This document shows, piece by piece, positions 1 to 11,756 of a stretch of DNA of 64,000 bases (the first letter of the stretch is position 1; every line of letters begins with the position of its first letter). The notes under the pieces were generated by a model that was given only the letters and a program-made list of their open reading frames with translations, searched no databases and was not told where the DNA came from. A program made the position numbers and the translations under genes. Source of the DNA: Membranipora membranacea (taxonomy: Eukaryota > Bryozoa > Gymnolaemata > Cheilostomatida > Membraniporidae). Where the stretch lies: NCBI GenBank assembly GCA_914767715.1, contig OU612069.1, positions 14,257,387 through 14,321,386 on the forward strand, in the 5' to 3' direction.

Positions 1-3000
1 ACATCTTCCTTGTTTTTCTCCGGTGTCCCTACACGTCGTCCATGTCCGTCCATGGGTGTTGGACATATTTCATATTTGGTCTGTCCAATATTTCTAATCA
101 TTCATTCATGGCACGCTTTCTCCTTTCTTTTTCTGCTTGACTTCTCATGCAGGTTCGATAAACCTTTGCACACTGGTTGACTGTGCGGCAGGTTTTGATA
201 GCCTATGCCTGGACGGACAGTTCCATGACTCTCCTGTATCTATTCCTGTATTTACACATTGCACATATGCACATCTCACTTTATATCCGAGCCAATATTT
301 GTTTTTCTTTACCAAAATCTGATTCAAAGATACCAAAGTTGGTCATGAAGCACATATCTATTTCGTCATTCAGGTCTGATCTTGACATGATTGCCGGTTT
401 CTTAGTGTATTAATTTTTTTTTTAAATACTGGAATAGGTTTCATAACTTAGCAGATGGCTTAGAAAAGCTTGCAAGACTCGTATCATTGGCAGACATTGG
501 TTCCTATGAATCTAAACATAAGCCTCAAGGAAATTGGTATTAGAAAATTAGCAAACTGACTTTTTAAATACTTATTTTGATTAACAGTGTTAGTCAGTTA
601 GCGATAACACTCTGAAATTGTATAACTGATACCAGCTGATTGTCACAGAATTGATACCAGCAATCGACTTTATCTTAATAATTAAGCTTATATCAGTTCA
701 AAGGCTTTACAGCAAAAACTTAGTGTGGCGGCATCAATATGAGATGAGTTGATATGTGCCCAGTATTTTATTCCATCAGTGATGAGTTTACACAGGCTGC
801 TTTGAAATTGTTATGGCAAGTTTGTCGTTTGAACTGGATTCAATGATTATCCCAGTGTATACCTAGCATGGTGACATTTTTATCCGTACATTGAGCTCAT
901 CTAGCTTCAAGCTATCAGATTTATGAGACTTTGTACTTAGTAAGCTCACCTTCAAAGTAAGAAGTAACAGCGTGTTACTCCTTGTTCAAAGAATGACGTC
1001 CCACAAATTGTGGGGAAGTGACAGAAATCACTTTGTACCACAGCAGCATTTTGATATGAATGGAACGCAGAAAGGATACCCTAGTCTATGTAGTAATGCT
1101 TGTCTTCCTGTATACACATACAGTTATCACCAGACCTAATATGTAGTCAAATATAGAGGCTCCTCAAATTAAAATTATATGGTTCAACCTTCCAGTTATT
1201 TAGAATTTAAGTTTTAAGACCCTGGCCAATATTAAGTGCTAGTCCAGACGCAGCTGACTGACTTACTAGTTCTGACGTATAATTTCTTTTACGTTATGAC
1301 CAATGATATTAGAGGGAGTTCATTGGTATGACTCAGCCTATGTAATTATTTTTTACTTCAATGACTGAAAGATCATGATGCCGCGCAACAGGATTTCATG
1401 GCTAATTTTGTTCTGAGGAGTTTCATCAAGATAACTGCAAACTTTGGCTCATTCAGCTGTATAACAATCATAGTCATAATATTATATTATCATCATATTT
1501 AAAAAAAAAACCATTGCTTCCTGGTCAGCACAGCAATCAAATGGTCTTGTACTCCCTGGGCTTTGGAGTTCATTGATTTGAGTACATCATATGCCATAGA
1601 CTAGACAGTTCATGAATGTTCCCTGATACACAGCATGAGTTGTGTCTCGGAGTTTGAAAGTTTGAAAACAAAACCTACTTCAGCTTTATCTTAATCTTTC
1701 TTTAATCCCACCCAACAACAAATGTTACATCACCGCCCATGAGAATCTGTGCATCATACGACTTTATGAAGTACTTTCCCTTTAGATAAGTTGAGGTGTC
1801 ATACGATGTGGCACAGTTTGTTATCTACTGATGAGGGTTCAATGATACTTGGGCTAAATTAATATATTGTCCGAAAAAGGTAATGACTCGACTTCAAAAT
1901 AAAAGGAAGTGTTAGCATCCCATCCCTAAATTTCATCAGGGGGATTTCCAAATAGATAATTCGGGAAGCTTTCTACCCGCCAGAGATAAGTGATAATTGC
2001 AACTATGATTCAATGTCATATCTTTGTCTTCTGGCTAATTTTTTGTCAAGTCGACTAAAGAAAGAAGCAACGGGGCACTTTATTTTCTGAATACGTTGGT
2101 TTATTGTGGTAAATATCCGTGGGAGATGTGGAGCTCTGTCTTACTACCTACATGTTCTTTTCTCGGGTTTTTATACAAAGGGTATATGGCCAAAGGCGGG
2201 ATGGCTGTGCGAGGGTAAATTTGGCAAACAGTGGTCAGATGGGATGCAAGCTGAAATTGTTCAGCCCAAATGCCATAGGTAACATAACTGTTTTGCTCAA
2301 AGTGTGTTGCTTATTTAAAATGACATGGCCACGGTTCCTTGGCCCCACATATGAATACAGGCCTGGCTTATCTATCTGTGCGCCTATTCACACAGCAAGC
2401 CTACCTCCCATTTATCATACATCATAATCCAATGAATGAATTTTAGCGGTCAGAAGGTTTCAAATCAGTGACTTCGAACCCAGCGCGCTGTCATGATACG
2501 GTTATTACGTGACATGACCCCCATATGCCTCCCAAAGTCTGTATACACCAGATATACATGATCAGGTTACAACTAGATATTCGCATATGGTTAGGTTACA
2601 ATGAGTTTGCGTAATTTTTTTGAGTCAGTATAACGAGATTATCAAATGCAGACAAACACAGTTTGTATGTTGACAAAATTTGATAACAGAGTTAGCCAAA
2701 TATTCTTATTTGGACAGGATTAGTCATGAAATGGCTTAGCTAGTTGTGAAAGAAACTTAATGAGCAAAGTTGTCAAAAACCCCACGGGGCATACCTTCCA
2801 ATCATGTGTATAGTGATAAAAACCAATTAGGAATATTACACAATTTTAAGGATGTCGGCTATTAAAATGGTCAGATTTTAATCATAAACTATGATTTCAC
2901 AATTTTTTCGTTTTCTTACAATCAAAGCATCAAATTTTGGGGAAGGTGGGTTATTAAATACTCCCACTAACCAAAGCATTGCCCATTCAAGACTAAGAAG

Positions 3001-4421
3001 TTATGTTTTATTTCTCTAACATTTGTGGGGTGGCTTCATGCTGCTTTGGCTGGCTATGGAAATGTGGTACTATAAGAAGCTGGGCATGGTTGCTGGTTTC
3101 TGAATGTAGATATGTGATTTGAGCAGCGTTATTTACAGTTTTATGCTGTATCTCATACTATTATGTTATCAGAAATGAACATTTGGAATGTGATAGGATC
3201 ATCTTGTTGACACCAAAAGAAATCTCTTTAATCCTATTTGGCTGGCCACTGGCCGGATTAGAGCAGCTTCGTAGACGTAGCTTTTGTCCTCAGAGACGAT
3301 ACCATGCCAAACTCCCACACACGAGTTATAACATGGCTGTAAATTTCCTAATGTTCAGGGATCCTCCCAAAATATGATTCATAGCTTGCAATAATATTGG
3401 AAATTTGATTGATTTTTAAGTTATTTTAATACTGTGCAGATGGAAATTTGCATACATCAACTAACTTTATCTCTTAATCGCTGGCTACACAAATATAATT
3501 ACCATAATGTACAATACAGTGGCTACCGCCAGATGGCTGGGGTATTTTTCGCTGAGAAGATTGCATGACAGTATCCTAAATTAAGTAACTCCTAAAATAT
3601 TTGTAAAAATATTTTGAGGATTACTCGTGAAACTGATTGTCAGCATAAGTGGGAATAAAATTTACATCACTTGCTTCAATAATTGGATTGACAACTTATT
3701 ATTCAACTTCAAATTGATACCAGCTACTGCCTATAATGGCTAGTTAACACTGAGCAATTAATTCCGTTTATTGCATTTATAAATAGGATTTCTGCTGTGA
3801 ACCAGGTAATTTACTTAAACAGCCTTTAAAAGTCACCTTCAAGTTGTTAATTCTACTACTCTGAATGTGTGCATGTTACATGAAAATTAATTGATTTGCT
3901 GAGAATTTTCATGATAATTTGGCATTGATCTTATGTAGGCGGTACCTTATCTATTTAAGTCATGATAAGTTAGACAGAGATGGTCCATTTTACACATGCA
4001 ACCTCGTATATAAAACTTGAGAACTGCTCAGACTGAGCATGCAAAATCGATTTGGCAGGTGAAGATTAAAGACAGCTACAGCTTTTATCAGCAGATAGGT
4101 GGGAGAACTTAGCTGCCACTGTTTTGCCTCAAACTAAAGTATAGCGGTATGAGATCGTAGGATATGATTGCAAGGGTAAATATTATCTAACGCACTACAC
4201 TACAGTAAGCACTATAATCACTGCACCTCTCTATCATTAGAGGATATTTGTCACTGAACTCGGAGCAGTAGGCAAGCCAGCACGCATCTATAATGACGGC
4301 TTAGCTGGCACTTGTTGCATTTAACCCCTGCTCTGGCAAGTAAACAAACACAAAGAAAGGGGCTTCGGAGATTTAATCACTTCAGTGGAAGTGAAAGGGT
4401 AAATAGATTATCTACTATACC
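1..4421. other. non-coding stretch upstream of the sulfotransferase-like gene
   Basis: I see no gene here. Open frames are at most about 100 codons, lack splice context and resemble no family I know. Around 2453-2530 the minus strand has a B-box-like motif (GGGTTCGAAGTC), which could be an old tRNA-derived SINE scrap, but no clear A box or tail is visible. The promoter and any 5' untranslated exon of the gene starting at 4422 should lie in this stretch; no core promoter motif can be named with confidence. Confidence 0.5.
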
Positions 4422-7400
4422 ATGTCATCATTTCACCCGACTCATACTACTTCTACTCAGAGTCCTGAAGAGATACTCAAACAATACCCGAACGCTTCGT
4501 ACATAATCGTTAATGATCATCATCATAATAAAATTACGCGCCCCGCTACTAATATGGCTCGGCCTACTACGGACATTCTGTATGCACCGCTCTCCCGGCT
4601 CAGTGTCACTCCCGAAGAACTAGAAGAGATGAGGCAGAGAAGTGCTTCGCCGAGTCGGTACAAAGGACATTCGTATCCGATAGACGCCATACCACCCACC
4701 AGGAGGCTCTGGCGATGCCTGTCTGGATGCAGGCTCCCGAGGGGATATGTTGTACAAAGAGCTATCTTGGCAGCGTGTCTTTTTACAACCCTTATTACTT
4801 GGAGTGGACTTCTTAGAAATGGTCATCAGAAAATCAGTAAGTATATTATAAGTAATTTAACAAATGAGTGCTATGATAGAGTACTTAGGTATTGTCATCA
4901 GTGAGTATTTTTTAATAGATACTTAAAAATAGAACGTTACCCTAGAGGAGTAAAGTATTTGAAGAATGCTTGAAATTGATAAATTTATAGTTAACTAGCA
5001 TTTACTCATCCGAATCATTGAACATTAAACTATCACCTTAGCTAGCGAAAGTTGGCTCTTGCGAACTATATTTCACATCCAAATAATATAGTGAATCTAA
5101 ATTCGGCCAACATTTATTCCTCTAGCTTACATTTTAAGGGCAGAGGTTTGGATTTTACATCATGCAATCAGCTTGAAACTATTCAGATTTTAACTCATTT
5201 TTAATAACCAAGGCCTAATAATTTTGTTGCTTGTTATGGTACAGTTCCATGATTTTGTCAAATATTGAATAGTTCCATGATTCTGGTGCAACATGGTACA
5301 GATTTCAGCTCACCGTCAGTACGGTGTAATTATATTTGACACTTCCTCCTTGACAATGAGTTATTCAGAACTTAACCTTTTAAATCTACCTACCCTTGTC
5401 AATATGTGCACATGATATCAAACTCCGAAATAAACATTTGCCCTTGTTTTGTTTTTACCAATACTGTGCTGTTCACTTTATTCAAACCTCTGGGGACGAC
5501 ATAAATTTGTTCTAATTAAGCTGAGTCTGAATTAAGTGACATTAGAATGCATTGAGATCTGGCTGAATTGACCAAATTTCCTTGTATGAATTAACAGGGG
5601 TTTTGAATTATAAAGTTTGAATTAACCAGCTTACACTGTATTTGTTATTGTCTTAGATAATATGATGGCTGGTGATAAAAAGACAGCATGGGGTGAATGC
5701 AGTAGACATAACCATTCTGTAGAATATGGACATACAAACCCCTGCTGGAGGCTGGGTGTCCCTGCTGACTGTCAGGGTCTATGTGAAGGGCAGCTGGTGT
5801 GCGCCCCTAAGGTAAGAATATTGTATCCTAATCTTCCATTGACAAAAGTGTCTCCGTTAGCGAAAAAGAGAAAAATTAAGGGCTTATTTCGGCGGGACTG
5901 CTGGCATAATAGTCATAAGACAAAGAAATTTCTGTAGACTGCGGATATTGGTAGTTCTTTGGTCAGCAAAAGCTCCATTATTCCGACTCTCCTATCCTAT
6001 CACAAAAAATGTCTGCCAAAAAAGTCCTTATTTCAATACAAATTGAAACACATTTTAACTTCAAGAAAAGTTTGCTGTCTTTTAATCAAATTTGTTGAGA
6101 GAGGACAAATTAGTTACCGCTACAATGCCACACCCTTATCTGCCGGGAGGATATGTAAGCATCTCCCAGAGGATCAGCTCCTTCACATGCTCGGATTACA
6201 AGCTAATTATATGGAACTTTTAATAAAATAAAGAGAGCATCATGTCAGCGATGACCTATTATCCCGATCATGATATATTAAGAGTCATTTGGAGAGGCTG
6301 ATACTAATGTTTGCATAAGTATTTACTTTGGGCAGTAGTATCGTGTTTACGTAATTTTGAGTTTGTTTTAGCCTCCGGGGTACACACTATTTGCCTAGTG
6401 AATTCAAGCAGGCTAATAAATGCCTTGATTTTTGCCTGCGATCCCTTGATGTCCGAAATGTTTTGGTTGATGTCTTCGGTGAAATTTCCCAAGTCCCTAT
6501 TGCCTGTTCAATAAGTAGCCAACACTAGTCACGAATGGTCAGAGTGATTTGGCTTTTTGGTACAACATCTTGTCACTCAAATCATGGGCCCTGTTGCTTT
6601 TTAGTTGAGCTGACCCAAATAGTTAAACTGACAGGAAGCAAAACACCCTAATTTTCGTCAATTCTACTGTGTGTTGAAAGGGAGAAAATTACATCTCAAC
6701 ATGCTATTCAAATAATTACCTACCTCTAGCATTTGCTTTACCTACTCTCGTTATATTTAACTACACAAACTGCTCAAGACAACTATTTGTATGGGGAATG
6801 TCATTAGACTATTGAAGAGCTTACTTGTCACATTTTAGAATGTGGAATGCTGATTCCATTTTGATATATGGATGATGCTAAGCTCCAATAATCGGTCAAT
6901 TGCTGGGCTATTAGGTGCAAAAGCTTCAGATTGACAGTTCATAAAGAATCCTTTTCGCTGTAGTTGTCAGCTGGCTACCACACCAGATTGAAATCTAAAA
7001 AGCATAAAATTCGACATAATTTATTATTAGAATCAAATTCCCTCAAGATGCTTCGTTTCAAGCAGAGAAAAAAAGCAGCCGCCATCTTGCTGAAAGAAAT
7101 CACAGAATACAGCCTCAGTATTATTCATTATCTCCCTCCCAGCAAAGAAACTAGTGCTAGCTAACATTAAGTGAGGCCCTACCCACAAATAGGCTAAGCT
7201 AAACATTTTTAGAGCCTATCTTGTAACAGTTGTGCCTAGGAAGATTGAGAAGTTGGAAATACATCATCATTCGTTTATCTCTTAGCACAGTAGAATTCTC
7301 ACTGGTTGAAGGCAATATGATTCATCGCACAGTTTATATTATCGTCTTCTTCTAATTGCAGACAATATTTGCCGGAGTTGATGGGTGCTATGATTCTGAG

Positions 7401-10108
7401 ATGCTCATGCCTCTAGGATTCCAGCATGGAATACTTATGCTAGAAGAGAAAATCAACTTCCGGGACGAGTGCCCTATCGAATATCTGCAACGTAATTACG
7501 GAGAAGTTACACAGGTCAGTAATTATTTGCACTTTCTGCTTGGCCGACAGAAAGAGGTGTGAAGATCAAGTGGCTCATGGATTTATTTAGTCTGAGTCCC
7601 CTAGACTCTTGCCCTGGCAGACGGCCCCATGGGTTTTATCACATGCCAGTTTGATGAGCTTGAGAGGCGGTGTTTCCTAGCCGTGAATGAAAAAATTGGT
7701 TTCAGCGTTGTTACATTGTATTAGTGGTATCAAATTGATTGAAATTGAACTAATTTTGAAGTTGCAATGGAATTTGAGTTGTTCGATTGTCTGCGATATA
7801 CCCTCAAAATTATAAATGCAATAAAGTGGCAAGGGTACAGTACCTGGATACTCATTGATTTAAATATTTATGAATAAGCTTATCTACTGTTGATATTGAT
7901 AAATGCACAAGGGTTTGTCTACGCTGTAGCTGCTACCAAATGACGATTTGATTTTGGGAATTCAAGTAAATATTGATCCTGGTTGCAGGTCTGTCAATCT
8001 TAACTCAGCGATTTTAGTTGCTTGTATTTATGATGCCTTTTATGCTTTGTCTAGGCTATGGAAGATACAGAGAAGAGTAAGGAACCAGTTTTTTTTACAA
8101 ACGACGAACATTTCCTAACGACACTAGTGCCAAATGGAGTAGCAGTAGGATCTCGGGTATGTCTAAATGATTCATCACTAGAAAAGTGGATTAGTGATTA
8201 CTTTAGTGCCACATATTGTTGTCAGCTGACAGTGCTTGTCATGAGCTATTTGTCCCTAATATAGAAGAATTCGCAGATTTAAAACTTGATTTGCTTTTTT
8301 TATCTCTACAAGGCTTTTAAAATTCGGATTTATGGATTTATTTTGTGAAGCCTTCTTCATTAACCGTTTCATCAGTTGCGTTTTAATTATTGTAGTTCCA
8401 TACTGAGATGACACGGATATCTTATTGGCTGCGTCCAAAAGCTTCTAATGTGGTGGTTTTTCTATGTGACCCTACACATCGTCTACTTAAACATATCAAT
8501 GAGAGTCTAGTCCTCATAGAACCTACCAAACAAGCTGTACATAAATACCTGGTCATTAGACTAGAGAAAGCCAAGGTAATAATAATTACGTCATATAGTT
8601 AAGCTACGTCATACCATGTGCAATAGCTGTCCAACCTTATACGATTGTGATTTGATAGTAAGGCATGAAATCTTTTATGGTAAACTTGCGTGCAAGGTAC
8701 TTCTATATTATATTATACATGTACCAACTGCAAGTTAAAAGACAGAACTTTGGTGTTGAGATTACGACCTAAGTTAAAAGATTCCGCAACGTTTTATATG
8801 ATTACAAAATGCCTGATCTTTGGCGCATGTAACCTATTATTAAAATTGCAATCTGTTAAGTAAGCAAAATTGAGTTTGCCATGCTTTGAACATGGAATTA
8901 TTGATCTTACCACCAGTAACAATTATTGTAAACCTCAACTCCTAACTGTAAATGGAGCCTCCTTTTTGTACACCAGACTTCAATGATGCCCTAGTGTTTG
9001 TGCACGTGAACGACTCTCTGTACCATCTTTTATCATCTTATTTTATATTCAGAAGATTTTGCTATTTGACATGACAGATAGCTTGTAATCTACCCAAATA
9101 TACAAGTGGAAAGAAGGGGATAATCCCTCCAGTAAACTAGCGCCACATCCCACCTAACACTTGGTGAGACTCTTGTCGAGGGTCTATTTTAAAACAAACA
9201 TGTTGATACTGGTTGAAGCCGTATATGGCCCAGACTTAACCTTGAGAGGCATCCGTCAGTACCTCGGCCTAGGGGATCCTAAGCCGAATAAGCACTTGTT
9301 AGTAATAAAGCTGTTAGGGTTCAATGGCTAAATAAACATCAATGTTACTTATTTTAGAAATGTTTGGAGAGATATGATATAGTTAAGTGCCAGCAGATGG
9401 ATAAGGGTGAAGATCAGTTATACTCGCACATACTCGCAGGCATATACCTACCATACATGGTGGAACTTCAAAAGTATATGCCATCAAATACTGTAAGTGA
9501 CTACGGTATTGCAGAAGATGATCAGATCGAAAAGAGTCGGCTATCAATGTCTCAATCATAGAAATGACACGAAAATTGCTAGATTTAGTTTAATTTGCTA
9601 TGGAAATGTTTTTGGTCATACAACAGGTGTTCCTATAACATTGAGTGGTTGTACAGTATCAGAGTTGTATGTGTAATTGACACAAATTGAGCCAGCGGAA
9701 ATTGTGACATCCAGCTTGCTTTTCAACCATGGCATGCCTATCACCCAAAATTGTTATCCGTAAATGTTGACAATCTTCAAATATACTCCTCTTCGTCAGA
9801 GCCTGAGTTATGAGTATGTCAACATTATCTCATTTTCTTTGTCTTTTCTGTTTATCTAGGTCAAGCTGGCGTATAGCGACAAACTGAACGCCAGCAGTTA
9901 CATGCCGATGATAAAAACTCTAGCTAGATCGCTTCAAGTGAACGTCAACTATCAGAAATTAAAGACAGTAGTAGAAAAACGCTTTGAGGCCGCAAGATCG
10001 ATGAGCAAACTCATAAACAATATACATCCTGCAACATTGTTTGCCATCAAACAGTTCTACGAGCCTCATTTAGATGATACGAGGAGAATTTTCTCCCTCT
10101 TCTCGTAG
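4422..10108 (+). CDS. Golgi-type carbohydrate sulfotransferase-like protein, 462 aa, 7 exons
   Basis: Exons 4422-4836, 5657-5811, 7362-7514, 8055-8156, 8396-8575, 9358-9492 and 9860-10108 join at GT-AG sites in one open frame of 463 codons. The product has a long N-terminal tail, one hydrophobic segment near residues 109-130 (type II anchor) and a Cys-rich stem near 140-190. A sulfotransferase-like domain follows. Residues 191-205 (TIFAGVDGCYDSEML) sit where the 5'-phosphosulfate loop belongs; 294-309 (VVVFLCDPTHRLLKHI) match the 3'-phosphate motif; a GIYLPYMVEL block and a C-terminal FYEPHLDDTRRIF block match the family's conserved end. In active enzymes the domain moves sulfate from PAPS to glycans in the Golgi lumen. 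Here the loop lysine and the Arg and Ser of the 3' motif are replaced, so activity is doubtful. The first ATG is used; the ATG at 4554 is an alternative. An AATAAA-like signal lies near 10448. Confidence 0.72.
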
Positions 10109-11756
10109 GGCGAGATTCTCATAATAGGGCAGATTAACAATATTCCCACAATGCAATTTTCCTTTGGGTTTCCCAGGAAGATTAGGCGAATCTAGTTAAT
10201 TTCAATATTGACATGATCTTGTTTGGGGAATTCGAGAAAGTTGCATCGAGGGATATGTGTCAGCATGCCCTATTGGTTCTCTGTGATAACCAAATATGAA
10301 GATGATTATTCGGTGCTGCCCTTCATATTTGGATAACTTGAACATAGCATCCTCTCCCAGCTTGATTATCCTCCAGCTGTATATTTTATATATTTATACA
10401 TATTCAATCGCCATGGTTGTTTAAATTATAACCAGTATAACAAAATTAATAAAAATAGAAAAGAGAACTATAATACAATGTATGCTTGGTGTGGATGGAA
10501 CATCTTTTTACTAGATGGCTTTATTTCTGTAAGAAACAGCAAGCATTTCATCAATCAAGTTATTGCGCAGGGAGTGTATGACACATCAGAATCCTTCACT
10601 ATAACTGTTGGGCAATTTGTAGTCCCCTACCGCTATGCTGTTCATTTATATTACTGATTAGTTTGAGCCCCCTTTCCCTTGAAAACTCATACCCTCCCCT
10701 GCCCGACAGCTCCACTACCAACAGTTATTTTGTCAACTTCCCACAATTTTTGTGGCTATGATATAGTCACCTCCCGAAGAGTTGTACCAACAGCACCTCA
10801 CTCAACACCATGACAAATCTGTGAACGTGTTGTATCATAGGAATGACCTATTTTCTACTCTAGATTATGTTGTTGGTCATACTGACATTGTAAGTAAGGT
10901 ACTCGTTTCATTGAGCGTTAGTTTGAGTTACAGTTCTTCTCCGCCTTTGCTGTCACACTTTAATTATAGAGCGGACCAACAATGGTTAAGGTGACCTGTA
11001 TATGATTGCTACTTACGACTCGGATCAAACCTTCTAATACCATTATAAGATTACAGGTTGCCTGAACAGTCACTGCCAACCTGTCTGTAACAGATTCTTT
11101 GTGTAGGAGCTTTGATAACAAAATTGGTAACATCCATATCAGCTCATATGGCTTCTCCCTACCCACGTACTACAACATGGATATCATCTTCATTCAACCC
11201 AAGCCTTAAAATTCAAATCTCCTCATCAGCCTCACATATATTTCAACTTTAACCTTATTTCAATTCAATCAACACTCATCATCATCACAACGATACATTC
11301 ATCTTCACAGTGTTTTATGTTCACATTCTGCTGACATGTTCAATCCTCATTAATAGAAAGTTTCTATCACACTTTGATACCTATGGTTGTGAATGACCTG
11401 TTCCCTGGAGTGTATGGTCACATATCACGACCCCCCCTGCATTAAAGACAGGTATATTGATATGATATATATGTGTTTATAGCTCCAAAGATTCGATGTC
11501 CTAGTCACAACGAGGTTTTACCAAGCATAGTGTCCGTATTCACCCACATGGCCAAATGATTCAACTGAGTGAAAACGTTAAAAATTTGTCAGGAGATGGA
11601 TAATGTAATAAATATTCATATTCACAACATTGAACTCTTTTTTCAACCATCAGCAGTTTATTTTAGGAGAACAACAATTCCAAACTTTCATCCTTAATTT
11701 TAATGTTTGGCAACTTTGTATGTGTATTGAGCTATCCCAATCCTTCCACTTTACAG
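10109..11756. other. gap between the sulfotransferase-like gene and the EXOSC9 exons
   Basis: This 1.6 kb should hold the 3' UTR of the upstream gene and the 5' exons of EXOSC9, but no stretch encodes the expected N-terminal exosome motifs (for example an RLDGR-type segment). The only coding-like piece is an open frame at about 10771-10896, which ends at a good donor (GACATT followed by GTAAGT) and reads EELYQQHLTQHHDKSVNVLY in part. It has no ATG of its own and matches no family I know. It could be an unrecognised exon or chance. Confidence 0.4.
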
